Shown here: one piece after another, positions 45,083-53,286 of the stretch
Layout: each line of letters opens with the position of its first letter
Position numbering within the stretch: position 1 is the first letter of the stretch
The notes under the pieces: generated by a model
What the model saw: only the letters and a program-made list of their open reading frames with translations
Told to the model about the DNA's origin: nothing
Database searches by the model: none
Made by a program: the position numbers and the translations under genes
DNA from: Candidatus Saccharicenans subterraneus
GTDB lineage: Bacteria > Acidobacteriota > Aminicenantia > Aminicenantales > Saccharicenantaceae
DNA: 64,000 bases
NCBI GenBank assembly: GCA_003426165.1
Contig: QUAH01000001.1
Span: forward strand, 186,001-250,000
Direction: 5' to 3'

Positions 45083-45802
45083 ATGGACGAGGGCAAGCCA
45101 GCTTACAACCGGGTGCTGCTGAAGCTTTCGGGTGAAGCGCTGCTGGGAGAACTGCCCTACGGAATAGATTTCAAGAGAACCCTGGCCATCGCCCGGGAAA
45201 TCAAGCAGGTTCACGAACTGGGCGTGGATGTGGCCATCATGATCGGCGGCGGGAACATCTTCCGCGGGTCCCGGGGCGTGGCCGAGGGCATGGACCGGGT
45301 GGCGGCCGACCATATCGGGCTGCTGTCCACGGTCATCAACGGCCTGGCCCTCCAGGATGCCCTGGAAAAAGAAGGAATCAACACCCGCCTGATATCGGCC
45401 CTTGAGATCAGGGCCGTGGCCGAGCCCTTCATCCGGCGCCGGGTTCTCCGGCACCTGGAAAAGAGACGGGTGATTATATTTACTGCCGGGCTGGGCAGCC
45501 CGTATTTCACCACCGACACCGCGGCCGTCCTCAGGGCCCTGGAAATCAAGGCCGAAGTCATCCTGAAAGCCACCAAGGTGGACGGCGTTTACAGCGCCGA
45601 CCCCATGGTTGAGGCCGGAGCCACCAGGTTTGATTCCATCAAGTTCCTGGAGGTCATCCAGCAGGAGCTCAAGGTGATGGACAGCACCGCCATCACCCTC
45701 TGCAAGGATAATAACCTGCCGATCATTGTCTTTAACCTGAATGTTCCCGGCAACATCAAGAGAGCCGTTCTGGGCGAGAAGGTCGGGACAAGGGTATCCT
45801 GA
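45083..45802 (+). CDS. pyrH: UMP kinase
   Basis: Phosphorylates UMP to UDP, the first step toward UTP and CTP. 239 residues of the amino-acid-kinase fold. [11 protein letters not shown] at the N-terminus, IGGGNIFRG, the [16 protein letters not shown] block and [13 protein letters not shown] are all present. The Shine-Dalgarno sequence is weak and the gene lies 15 bp after tsf. Confidence 0.98.
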   Translation: MDEGKPAYNRVLLKLSGEALLGELPYGIDFKRTLAIAREIKQVHELGVDVAIMIGGGNIFRGSRGVAEGMDRVAADHIGLLSTVINGLALQDALEKEGINTRLISALEIRAVAEPFIRRRVLRHLEKRRVIIFTAGLGSPYFTTDTAAVLRALEIKAEVILKATKVDGVYSADPMVEAGATRFDSIKFLEVIQQELKVMDSTAITLCKDNNLPIIVFNLNVPGNIKRAVLGEKVGTRVS

Positions 45803-45835
45803 AACCCGCCCAAGACTCAATCAAGGAGGAGCTTC

Positions 45836-46393
45836 ATGGTGAAAGATGTCCTGAAAGACCTGGAAAAAAAGATGAAAACTTCCATCGAGCATTTCCGGAA
45901 GGAAATAAGCAAGCTCCGCACCGGACGGGCCAACATCAGCATCTTCGAGGATATCAAGGTCATGTACTACGGGACTCCGACCCCGGTCAACCAGGTGGCC
46001 ACCATCGGGGTGCCCGACCCAACCCTGATCACCGTGCAGCCCTGGGACCCGACCCTGATGGAGGCCGTGGAGAAGGCCATCCGCTCTTCCGATTTCGGCT
46101 TCAATCCCATCAACGACGGCCGGGTGATCAAGGTCCCGATTCCACCCCTGGACGAAGAGAGACGCCGGGAGCTGGCCAAGAAAGTCAGCAAAATGCTGGA
46201 GGAAGAAAAGACCGCCCTCCGCAACATGCGCCGCGAAAGCAAGGAATACATAGAGAAGCTGGAAAAGGACAAGAAGATTACCGAGGACGACAAGTTCCAG
46301 GGCCTGGAAAAATTGCAGGAACTGCTGGACCAGTACATCAAGCAGGCCGAGGAAGTGGCCGCGGCCAAGGAAAAGGAAATAATGCAGGCCTGA
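45836..46393 (+). CDS. frr: Ribosome recycling factor
   Basis: Splits post-termination ribosomes together with EF-G. 185 residues, full length. RTGRANISIFEDIKVMYYG and PLNQVATI-like PVNQVATIGVPDP are diagnostic, and the C-terminal coiled helix is intact. AAGGAGG precedes the ATG. It ends the ribosomal run. No clear terminator is seen in the 115 bp before the convergent membrane-protein gene. Confidence 0.98.
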   Translation: MVKDVLKDLEKKMKTSIEHFRKEISKLRTGRANISIFEDIKVMYYGTPTPVNQVATIGVPDPTLITVQPWDPTLMEAVEKAIRSSDFGFNPINDGRVIKVPIPPLDEERRRELAKKVSKMLEEEKTALRNMRRESKEYIEKLEKDKKITEDDKFQGLEKLQELLDQYIKQAEEVAAAKEKEIMQA

Positions 46394-46507
46394 TGGCCGG
46401 TTTTCTGCGCCGAAGCTTTCCCTTCCGGCTTGCCTGATTAAACTCGGGCGGGATACCCTCAACCGAACATCATCTTATTGACGCGGCCAATTATCTTTGT
46501 TGCCTTT

Positions 46508-47464
46508 TCACGACCGCTTTCGGGCGAACCAGTTGTCCAGGGTTCCAAACCTGGTTCGGATGGCCACTCCCCAGCCGACCAGGCTGACCACCAGCGAAAA
46601 GATGAAGCCCAGGACCGGGATCAGGCCAAGAAAGGTGACGATGACCAGCCCGATGACCGCAGTCCAGATGATATGCGGCATTCTCTTCACTCCCACCGCC
46701 CTGAGGAATGATTCGCCGAAGAAATAGGAAAAGGCCGTTCCGCCAAAAACCTTGAGTACCAGGCCGGCCAGGATGGCCATGAACAGAAGCGGGATGCCGA
46801 TGATCACCAAGAGCAGCAGGGCAGACAGCAGTATCAGGCCGGCATAGATTATCATGGCCAGAAAACCCGTGCCCAGAATCGGCCAGAAATCGGTGCGGAT
46901 CTTGCCGGCGGCAAAGTAAATCTGCCTGGGGAAGATACCGGCCACGAAAATGGTCAGCAGGATGCCGAAGAACAGGGAGATCAGTTTCAGGGCCAGGAAA
47001 ATCGTTCCCAGCTGGAAGAAAATACCCTTGCGGAAAATTTCCGAGGCAAACTTCCCCCCGGTCGGAATGAAGACCGTGTCCTGGCCGATGGTACAGCCCG
47101 GTTCTTTCTCCAGGGTTCCGCCCAGGACCACCAGGTCTTCCCGTATGATGGCCGTGGACCTGACGGTCACCTTGCTCCCGAAGCCAACCACCGACCGGCC
47201 GACCTCTCCGCTGACCGTAATCTCCCCGCCAAAGACCACGACGCTTTCCTCGACCTTCCCTTCCACCACCACCCGGCTGCCGAAGGCCAGAATATTTTTC
47301 TGGGTTTCACCGGGCGAGATGATGATTTCTTCCTTGAAGGTGGGCTCGGCGGTCCGGTCGAACTTATACCAGGCGGCCGGAGCCGTTTTGGCCAGGATTA
47401 AGGCCATGGTAACTATGGCCACCAGCTTGAGGGTGAAGGTGATATAGTTTTTGCCTTTCTTCAT
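46508..47464 (-). CDS. Membrane protein with bactofilin-like N-terminal beta repeats
   Basis: 318 residues. A signal-like helix (LKLVAIVTMALILAKTAPA) is followed by ~100 residues of short repeats such as GKVEESVVVFGGEITVSGEVGR, resembling the right-handed beta structure of bactofilins. Four to five membrane helices make up the C-terminal half (LFFGILLTIFVAGIF, LLLLVIIGIPLLFMAILAG). The repeats would face the periplasm. Its function is unknown. The 4-bp overlap with the anti-sigma gene puts it in the ECF sigma operon, so it may be an effector of envelope stress or part of the sensing system. Confidence 0.78.
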   Translation of the reverse strand: MKKGKNYITFTLKLVAIVTMALILAKTAPAAWYKFDRTAEPTFKEEIIISPGETQKNILAFGSRVVVEGKVEESVVVFGGEITVSGEVGRSVVGFGSKVTVRSTAIIREDLVVLGGTLEKEPGCTIGQDTVFIPTGGKFASEIFRKGIFFQLGTIFLALKLISLFFGILLTIFVAGIFPRQIYFAAGKIRTDFWPILGTGFLAMIIYAGLILLSALLLLVIIGIPLLFMAILAGLVLKVFGGTAFSYFFGESFLRAVGVKRMPHIIWTAVIGLVIVTFLGLIPVLGFIFSLVVSLVGWGVAIRTRFGTLDNWFARKRS

Positions 47465-48039
47465 TTCTTGTCTCCTGTCGGATAGTTCGTCGGCCGGAGA
47501 AGCATCCAGAGAAGGGCCAGGCTCATGACTCCCCCCAGGACCAGGGCGGCCAGGCCCAGGCTGCCGGACGGAAAAACATTGGCCAGCAACCTGGCCAGCA
47601 CCCCGGCCAGGATGCGCAGGGCCTTGATGAACCCGTAAGCCTGCTGAATGAGCCTGACGATAAGACTGCTCAGGTCAGCAGCCAGGTTATATAGATTCTT
47701 AAATATTTGCAGGCAGACCGGGAACAGGGCGGTCCTGGTACCCAGGGCCAGGCCGGCCACCACCAGGCTGAACAGCAGGTAAGCTCCCCCGGCCAGCCAC
47801 AGCCAGACCCTGACTGGAGATTTCAGGGGTGGTAGCCAGGCCATCACCCGCTCGGAAAAGTCGGGGGGCAGGTCCGGCTGGGGGAGGCTGGAGCTGGCTT
47901 CCAGGAAGAGGCGGCGGTCGGCCACCAGCTGGCGGCAGCGGGAGCAGGCTTTCAGATGCTCTTCCAGCCGCAGCCGGTCCTCTGCCGTAAGCTCCCCGTC
48001 CAGGTAGGCGTAGATTTGGGTCAGGTCAGGACAGCTCAT
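47461..48039 (-). CDS. Zinc-finger anti-sigma factor (zf-HC2 type)
   Basis: About 192 residues. I take the start at 48039 (MSCPDLTQIYAYLDGEL), which overlaps the sigma gene stop as ATGA and has GGAGGAAAG. The anti-sigma zinc motif HLKACSRC lies near residue 32. A hydrophobic helix follows at ~75-97 and another near the C-terminus, so the sigma-binding domain is held at the inner membrane. It should sequester the ECF sigma factor encoded immediately upstream until a signal releases it. Confidence 0.9.
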   Translation of the reverse strand: MSCPDLTQIYAYLDGELTAEDRLRLEEHLKACSRCRQLVADRRLFLEASSSLPQPDLPPDFSERVMAWLPPLKSPVRVWLWLAGGAYLLFSLVVAGLALGTRTALFPVCLQIFKNLYNLAADLSSLIVRLIQQAYGFIKALRILAGVLARLLANVFPSGSLGLAALVLGGVMSLALLWMLLRPTNYPTGDKK

Positions 48040-48620
48040 CTTTCCTCCAGTCTGGACCGGAGCCATTCCCTGGCCTGGAAGACCCGGTTCTTGACCGTGC
48101 CCACGGGCAGGTGCTTGATGGCCGCGATCTCTTCATATGAAAAATCATTCATATGTCTGAGGACAAACAATTCCCTCAGGAATTCCGGCAGCTGGCCCAG
48201 GGCCTGCTCGATTCGTTCCATCATTTCCTTCTTTTCGTAATTATCGGACACCGACGGCTCGAGGTCCGGAAGTTGCGGCTGCCGGTGTTCGTCGTCTTCG
48301 GGTTCAGCGTCGATCGACACCAGGGGCAACTTCTTCTTGCGCCAGTGGTCGATGAGCAGGTTGGAAGCGATCCGGAAAAGCCAGGTGGAGAACTGGTATT
48401 TCTCCCTGTAAGTATGGAGAGCGGCATAGGCTCTCAGGAAAACTTCCTGGGTGAAATCCAGGCTCATCTCTCTCTCCTGCACCAGCCGGCAGAAATAGTT
48501 GAACAGCGGCTGCTGGTATTTCTTAACCAGAAGCTCGAAGGCCCGCCGGTCGCCTTTAAGACTGCGGCCCACCAGAATTCTGTCCTCATCGGGCACCATC
48601 TTTGGCTTCTGTGTATTCAT
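48036..48620 (-). CDS. ECF-family RNA polymerase sigma factor
   Basis: 194 residues of the RpoE/SigW type. Region 2 is FELLVKKYQQPLFNYFCRLV through DFTQEVFLRAYAAL and FSTWLFRIASNLLIDHWRKK, and region 4 is LPEFLRELFVLRHMNDFSYEEIAAI with the helix-turn-helix VGTVKNRVFQAREWL. An acidic linker of ~35 residues joins them. No Shine-Dalgarno sequence precedes the ATG, which sits right after a hairpin-like GGTTTTT. It is in operon order with lolA upstream and the anti-sigma gene downstream. Confidence 0.95.
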   Translation of the reverse strand: MNTQKPKMVPDEDRILVGRSLKGDRRAFELLVKKYQQPLFNYFCRLVQEREMSLDFTQEVFLRAYAALHTYREKYQFSTWLFRIASNLLIDHWRKKKLPLVSIDAEPEDDEHRQPQLPDLEPSVSDNYEKKEMMERIEQALGQLPEFLRELFVLRHMNDFSYEEIAAIKHLPVGTVKNRVFQAREWLRSRLEER

Positions 48621-48658
48621 ACGAAAAACCGGCCGGCGGGTTTAAGGAAAACTGCCGG

Positions 48659-49378
48659 TCACTTAATGGCCCCGGCCTCGATGATTTCACAGTCAGGGGG
48701 GAGGCGGAGGTCAAATATTTCGTCGGGTATTTTTCGTCCGGTAACCATCCGGCTGAAGTGGTATTCAAGCTTGCCGCCAGCCGGGTCAAAAAACACGGCC
48801 TTGGTGATGAGCCAGGTCTGCCGGTCAATTTCCAGGAGGATATAGGAGAACTGGCCTTCCTCCACGGGCTGGAGACGGAGCTGGTAGACATTTTTCCGGT
48901 CGCTGGGAAAAGGGTTGAACTCTATCCGGTAGCGTTCTGACAGGGAAAAATTTCCCGAGAGCAGACCCAGGACTTCCGATTCCAGGACCTCGGACTGGGC
49001 GGCATTTTTTATGAGTTGCTTGTCCTCGGGAAAGTACAGCCAGAAATTATTCTCCTTAAGGAGGAAAATCTGTTTTTCCGGGGTGCTGTATTCCCAGCGC
49101 ATCCGGTTGGGGCGGCGGATAAAAACCTGCCCCTGTCCTGTCATCGGCTCGGGCGAGCTGTTGGAGTAGTAAAACTGCCTGAAGTCAGCCCTGAGGGTGG
49201 TAATGGATTTCAGCCGGTTCTCCAGCCGGCGGGCAACCTCGTCGGCGGTCAGTTCTGCGGCGGCAGCAGCTGTCAGGAACCTAAAACTTAAACAGGTCAG
49301 GAGAGATAAGAGCCAGAGCGATCTGGCCGGGAAAGAACCGAACCTTATTTCTGCCCGGTCCGCTTTCTGGCTTGACAT
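48659..49378 (-). CDS. lolA: Outer-membrane lipoprotein carrier LolA-like protein
   Basis: A periplasmic chaperone that ferries lipoproteins to the outer membrane. 239 residues. The signal sequence (LWLLSLLTCLSFRFLTAAAAA) is preceded by a long charged N-terminus. The mature part has the LolA pattern: LRADFRQFYYS, GQVFIRRPNRMRWEY, FWLYFPEDKQL and ISKAVFFD-like ITKAVFFDPAGG. It lies 38 bp upstream of the ECF sigma gene on the same strand, which ties lipoprotein sorting to envelope-stress control. Confidence 0.9.
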   Translation of the reverse strand: MSSQKADRAEIRFGSFPARSLWLLSLLTCLSFRFLTAAAAAELTADEVARRLENRLKSITTLRADFRQFYYSNSSPEPMTGQGQVFIRRPNRMRWEYSTPEKQIFLLKENNFWLYFPEDKQLIKNAAQSEVLESEVLGLLSGNFSLSERYRIEFNPFPSDRKNVYQLRLQPVEEGQFSYILLEIDRQTWLITKAVFFDPAGGKLEYHFSRMVTGRKIPDEIFDLRLPPDCEIIEAGAIK

Positions 49379-49409
49379 AAAGTGCCTCTCTGATAACTGG
49401 AATTGTCCT

Positions 49410-49439
49410 TATTTTCCCCGAGCCGGTGTTCGATGTCAA
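49410..49439 (-). promoter_or_regulatory. Possible promoter of the lolA-sigma operon
   Basis: Minus-strand TTGACA (49434-49439) with AAAATA at 18 bp. The -35 is good and the -10 poor. An ECF-type promoter is also possible but I cannot define one. Confidence 0.4.
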
Positions 49440-49844
49440 TCTGCTTCTGCCTGATTCTGCCTTAAGGGTGGAATCCTCAGGCTCAGTGGCCAGGGGAAAA
49501 AGATTTTTTAGGTTCGGCTTCAGGGGTAGTTACTCTTAAGACCCAGTGTGGGCAGACCAAAAATTTTTTTGGGCAGCTTCCTTTCCCTAACGGAGGTGAT
49601 TCCTTTTTACTGTTCCCGGATCATGAATTTTTATCCCGAGGTGACGATTGGGGTTTCAAGCTGGTGTCCTCTTCCTGAGCACAGGGGAAATCAAAAGCGC
49701 CGGGGCCTGCCCGGTGCCCAGGGGAAGACCGCCAGCCAGGGTCATGAACTGGCGGTCTCCGGCCAGGATGAATTTTCCTTGACAAGGAGGGGGAAAGTGG
49801 ATACAAGATTAAAGCACCTTACACAATATTCAAGGAGGGAATGG
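49440..49844 (+). promoter_or_regulatory. Intergenic stretch with an inverted repeat and a promoter
   Basis: About 400 bp. A 9-bp inverted repeat, GACCGCCAG...CTGGCGGTC (49727-49757), lies 20 bp upstream of a promoter: TTGACA (49779-49784), 17-bp spacer, TACAAG (49802-49807). AAGGAGGGA then precedes the TPR gene. The repeat could be an operator. I see no gene in 49440-49720. Confidence 0.55.
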
Positions 49845-50651
49845 ATGCAAGCCAGAACTCACAGGTTAATTTTTCTGGTGATTCTGGGGCTCAGCCTCCT
49901 GGCTGGACCCGGCCTGAGCCAGACGGCCGAGGAATTCATCAAGAGCGGCGATGAATATTATGCCAAATGGGAAGACCAGAAGGCGCTGGCTGAGTATTTG
50001 AAAGCGCTCGAAGTTGAACCCAAGAATTATGAAGCACTCTGGAAGGCAGCCAGGGGCTACGTGGACGTGGCCGACCTGATGACCGGCACGGGAAAGGAAG
50101 TGGAAAAGCAGAAGTTTGAGATGTACGTCAAGGCCGAGCGCTATGCCAGGCAGGCCATCTCGGTCAACCCCAACGATACCTGGGGGCATTTCTTCCTGTC
50201 GGCAGCTCTGGGCAAAAAAGTCCTGATGCTGGGTAAAAAGGAACAGATTGACGCCTCCAAGCAGGTCAGGGCGGCCGTGGATAAAGCCATTGAGCTCGAC
50301 CCCAATAACGACCTGGCCTACCATGCTCTCGGTCGCTGGCACCGCCGCATGGCCGAGATCGGCGGGGCCAAGAGGGCCCTGGGCAGCCTGATTTATGGCT
50401 CCATACCCAAGGGCTCCATGGAAGAGTCAGAGAAATGGCTGAAAAAGGCAGTGGAGCTCAAACCCGATTACATCAACCATCACCTGGAACTGGGGCGGAC
50501 CTATGTGGCCATGAAAAAGTATGACCTGGCCAGGCAGGAGTTCAACCGGTGCCTGGAACTGCCCGAAGCCTCGGCCAAGGATAAGCAGCTTAAAGAAGAA
50601 GCTAAAGAAGAGCTGGCCAACCTCGGCAAGAAAAGCCCGAAAGAAGATTAA
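49845..50651 (+). CDS. Secreted TPR-repeat protein
   Basis: About 268 residues. The ATG at 49845 (MQARTHRLIFLVILGLSLLA) has AAGGAGGGA and opens a signal peptide ending near GLSQ; the track ORF extends ~100 codons upstream into non-coding sequence. TPR units follow (EYYAKWEDQKALAEYLKALE, EKWLKKAVELKPDYINHHLE). A central segment (SLIYGSIPKGSM) resembles the RMD-type family of TPR proteins found near microtubule regulators, but this is weak. Function unknown; it appears to be its own unit. Confidence 0.82.
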   Translation: MQARTHRLIFLVILGLSLLAGPGLSQTAEEFIKSGDEYYAKWEDQKALAEYLKALEVEPKNYEALWKAARGYVDVADLMTGTGKEVEKQKFEMYVKAERYARQAISVNPNDTWGHFFLSAALGKKVLMLGKKEQIDASKQVRAAVDKAIELDPNNDLAYHALGRWHRRMAEIGGAKRALGSLIYGSIPKGSMEESEKWLKKAVELKPDYINHHLELGRTYVAMKKYDLARQEFNRCLELPEASAKDKQLKEEAKEELANLGKKSPKED

Positions 50652-50690
50652 TCAGAGCTTGATTCCGGGGCCGATCCGGGCCGGACTGAT

Positions 50691-51257
50691 TCAGTCCGCT
50701 TCTTCTTCTGAAAAAACCTGGGCCTCGAAGACCTCAAGGTTGACACCGCGCCGCCACTCGTCGGCCGGCAGGCCGGCCTTGAGGCAGCCGTGGTTGAGGT
50801 AAGTTTCCAGGTCCCAGCCATACTCCAGGGGAACCTGGGGCAGAAGCAAACCCTTGTTAAAACCCTTGCTGACGATGATGCCGTGGCGCCCGACGACCAC
50901 CTCTTCCGGCTTGTTTACTTTCCGGGGCAGGGTCAGGACCGAGATTTCAATCCTGAGATCATTGAGCTCCTCCGGGCGCAGGGGAGGGAAGCGGTAATCT
51001 TCAGTGGCCGCGGCCACGGCCATCTCGATTATCGTCTGGTAAAGGGGTTTATAGGGAAGCGGATAGCCAATGCAGCCCCGCAGCTCACCGTTGACTTTAA
51101 GGGTGACGAAAGCTCCCTGCTTCTGCTTTAGCCTGGGGTTCTCGACCTCCTCTTCCAGCATTTGGTGATTTTTTAGAAAATGGACTATCGAGCGCCGGGC
51201 TAACTGTAAAAGGTATTTCTTCTCCTCTTCCGTCAGGTATTCGGATTTTTCAGCCAT
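50691..51257 (-). CDS. amrA: AMMECR1-domain protein (AmmeMemoRadiSam system protein A)
   Basis: 188 residues. The AMMECR1 signature ELRGCIGYPLP is intact, with FVTLKVNG before it and YGWDLETYLNHGCLKAGLP after. The biochemical activity of the family is not established; it often occurs with a Memo-like and a radical-SAM protein, neither of which is in this window. The start overlaps the end of an upstream small gene by 8 bp. A short palindrome (CGGACTGA-T-TCAGTCCG) covers its stop codon. Confidence 0.92.
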   Translation of the reverse strand: MAEKSEYLTEEEKKYLLQLARRSIVHFLKNHQMLEEEVENPRLKQKQGAFVTLKVNGELRGCIGYPLPYKPLYQTIIEMAVAAATEDYRFPPLRPEELNDLRIEISVLTLPRKVNKPEEVVVGRHGIIVSKGFNKGLLLPQVPLEYGWDLETYLNHGCLKAGLPADEWRRGVNLEVFEAQVFSEEEAD

Positions 51258-51651
51258 CTTCGGCCTCCACTTCCAGGATGATCCGGCTCAGGGGCTGGAA
51301 AAAGAATTTTCGGTCAAACTCGATTACCCCGGCCCGGGGTTTGATTTCGCCCCGGGGCCTCGTGGTCAGGGAGAGAAATATCTTACCCGAGAACAGCGGC
51401 CGGAAAAGTCTTTTCCGGCTCTCCGGGCGGGAATTAAGGCTGAACACCCCCAGCACCTCCAGGCCCTGATTCTGCTCCACCATTACCAGGGTTTCCGGTT
51501 TGAGTAGTTCGTTCCAGGTCAGAGGCATAACCTTTTCTACGAACAGTCCCGGCCCGGTCTGCCGGCCCAGCAGGTAGCCCTGTGCCGGGCGGGCGGAACG
51601 GGCCCGCAGCTGCAGCTCTTTCCGGGCTTCCTGGAGAATTACCAGTTCCAT
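51250..51651 (-). CDS. Small protein, possibly an inactive JAB/MPN-like domain
   Basis: About 133 residues, starting at the ATG at 51651 (MELVILQEARKELQLRAR) rather than the track start. The order helix, GYLLGRQ, FVEKVMPLT, then VLGVFSLNSRPE loosely resembles the Mov34/JAB deubiquitinase fold, but the metal-binding HxH is missing, so the assignment is weak. A strong -10 box lies 13 bp before the ATG, giving a leader of about 6 nt and no ribosome-binding site. It is coupled to the AMMECR1 gene. Confidence 0.6.
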   Translation of the reverse strand: MELVILQEARKELQLRARSARPAQGYLLGRQTGPGLFVEKVMPLTWNELLKPETLVMVEQNQGLEVLGVFSLNSRPESRKRLFRPLFSGKIFLSLTTRPRGEIKPRAGVIEFDRKFFFQPLSRIILEVEAEDG

Positions 51652-51664
51652 CGCTCTGGCCAGG

Positions 51665-51694
51665 ATTATAACACAGCTTTTTCCCGGGCTGCAA
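51665..51694 (-). promoter_or_regulatory. Promoter of the MPN-like/amrA pair
   Basis: Minus-strand TTGCAG (51689-51694), 18-bp spacer, consensus TATAAT (51665-51670). The predicted start of transcription lies about 6 nt before the ATG. Confidence 0.65.
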
Positions 51695-51702
51695 AAATTA
51701 GC

Positions 51703-51731
51703 TTGACGCCCGTTCCTGGTTGACATAATAT
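51703..51731 (+). promoter_or_regulatory. Promoter of the MBL hydrolase-xerD pair
   Basis: TTGACG (51703-51708), 17-bp spacer, TAATAT (51726-51731). It is back to back with the divergent promoter at 51665-51694. Confidence 0.7.
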
Positions 51732-51754
51732 TAGCCCATCGGGGTGGCAGCGGA

Positions 51755-52375
51755 ATGAATTATCAGCTGGTGATCGTCGGGCCGCTGGAAACAAATTGCT
51801 ACATTTATTTTTGCCCCGAAACCAGGGAATGCGCGGTGATCGACCCGGGGGCCGAGGCTGACCAGATCTTTCCCCTGATCACCCACCTTAACCTTAAACC
51901 GGTGATCATCCTGAATACCCACGGCCATGTGGACCACACCGGGGCCAACGTTGAAATCAAGGACAGGTACCGGGCCCCGATTGCCATGCACCAGGACGAC
52001 CTGCCCCTGCTCGAGGAAAGCATCCAGCTGGAGTTCGGGCTGATGCTGGGAGCCAAACCAACCCCGCGGCCGGACCGCTTGCTGATCGATGGGGACGAGG
52101 TCAGGGTCGGCCAGACCAGCCTTAAGGTCATTCATACCCCGGGTCACAGCCCGGGCAGCGTCTGTTTTTATGCTCCAGGAATTCTTTTTTCCGGGGACAC
52201 CCTGTTCTGCGGCGGGGTGGGGCGGACAGACCTGCCGGGGGGGTCCTGGAAGGACCTGATCCGGTCGCTTCGAACCAGGGTTTTGACCTATCCCGAAGAG
52301 ACCGTGGTCCTGCCCGGGCACGGACCGAGAACCACCATCGGAGAAGAAAAAGAAAATAATCCCTTTCTTGAATAA
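51755..52375 (+). CDS. Metallo-beta-lactamase-fold hydrolase (glyoxalase II-like)
   Basis: 206 residues of the small YcbL/GloB-like group. The zinc-binding motif is NTHGHVDHTG, with further ligands in TPGHSPGSV, FSGDTLF and LPGHGP. Relatives hydrolyse thioesters such as S-lactoylglutathione or other thiol conjugates; the substrate here is unknown. It starts behind GGGGTGG and lies 17 bp before xerD. Confidence 0.92.
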   Translation: MNYQLVIVGPLETNCYIYFCPETRECAVIDPGAEADQIFPLITHLNLKPVIILNTHGHVDHTGANVEIKDRYRAPIAMHQDDLPLLEESIQLEFGLMLGAKPTPRPDRLLIDGDEVRVGQTSLKVIHTPGHSPGSVCFYAPGILFSGDTLFCGGVGRTDLPGGSWKDLIRSLRTRVLTYPEETVVLPGHGPRTTIGEEKENNPFLE

Positions 52376-52392
52376 GAACAAAGCCATTAACC

Positions 52393-53286
52393 ATGCCCAA
52401 GTACCAGGAAGAGCTGCTGAAGATTTACTGCGACTACCTGGCCGTGGAAAAGGGGCTGTCGGCCAACAGCCTGAGTTCCTATGCCCTGGACATCAGGAAA
52501 CTGTTTGACTTCCTGGACCGGAGGAAAAAGAGCCTGCTCAAGCTGAAAGAGCCGGACCTGGTGGAGTTCATACATCTTCAGGCCCAGTCGGGCCTGTCGC
52601 CGCGTTCGCTGGCCCGGCTGGTGAGTTCCCTGAAATCTTTCTTTCGTTTCCTGTTGCTGGAAAACCATATCAAAAAGAACCCGGCCGAGGGCCTGACTTC
52701 TCCCTCCCTGTGGCTGACTTTGCCCAGGGTTCTGTCGCTGGAAGAGGTGGAAAGCCTGCTGGAAAAACCAGACCTTAAAAAGCCTCAGGGAATAAGGGAC
52801 CGGGCCGTGCTGGAACTGCTCTACGGCTGCGGCCTGCGGGTTTCCGAGCTGGTCTCGCTGGAACTAAAGGATGTGCGACTGGCCCAGGGGTTCCTGGTCT
52901 GCAGGGGGAAAGGCAACAAGGAAAGAATAGTCCCGGTTGGCCGGGCCGCCGCTCGCTGGTTGAAGACTTACCTGAAAGAGGTGCGTCCGCAGTGGGACAG
53001 GCGAGGTTCGTCCGTGATTTTCCTCACCCGCCGCGGGCAGCCCTTCACCAGGCAGGGCATCTGGAAGATTCTCAAGGCCTATGGCCAGGAGGCCGGGCTG
53101 CGGGACAAGATTCATCCCCACGTCCTGCGCCATTCTTTTGCCACCCACCTTCTGGAGAGGGGAGCCGACCTGCGGTCGGTGCAGATGCTGCTGGGTCACA
53201 GCCAGATTACCACCACCCAGATTTACACCCACGTCAGCCGGGACCGGCTCAAGCAGATCTACGACCGGTTCCATCCCCGGGCCTGA
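52393..53286 (+). CDS. xerD: Tyrosine recombinase XerD-like
   Basis: 297 residues. The N-terminal SAM-like core-binding domain (YCDYLAVEKGLSANSLSSYALD) is followed by a catalytic domain with Arg in GCGLRVSEL, Lys in GKGNKER, His-x-x-Arg in HVLRHSF, His in LLGHSQ and the nucleophilic Tyr in IYTHVS. Length and sequence fit the chromosomal dimer-resolution recombinase rather than a phage integrase, and no att repeats or mobile genes are nearby. No Shine-Dalgarno sequence. The 3' end overlaps the convergent gene by 38 bp. Confidence 0.93.
   Translation: MPKYQEELLKIYCDYLAVEKGLSANSLSSYALDIRKLFDFLDRRKKSLLKLKEPDLVEFIHLQAQSGLSPRSLARLVSSLKSFFRFLLLENHIKKNPAEGLTSPSLWLTLPRVLSLEEVESLLEKPDLKKPQGIRDRAVLELLYGCGLRVSELVSLELKDVRLAQGFLVCRGKGNKERIVPVGRAAARWLKTYLKEVRPQWDRRGSSVIFLTRRGQPFTRQGIWKILKAYGQEAGLRDKIHPHVLRHSFATHLLERGADLRSVQMLLGHSQITTTQIYTHVSRDRLKQIYDRFHPRA

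Noticed and set aside
49548-49844. The long N-terminal extension of the TPR ORF
   Set aside because: It has no coding character, contains the promoter, and the ATG at 49845 has a strong ribosome-binding site and signal peptide.
52393-53286. The tyrosine recombinase as an integrase of a mobile element
   Set aside because: XerD-like length and sequence, with no phage or plasmid genes, att repeats or tRNA target next to it.
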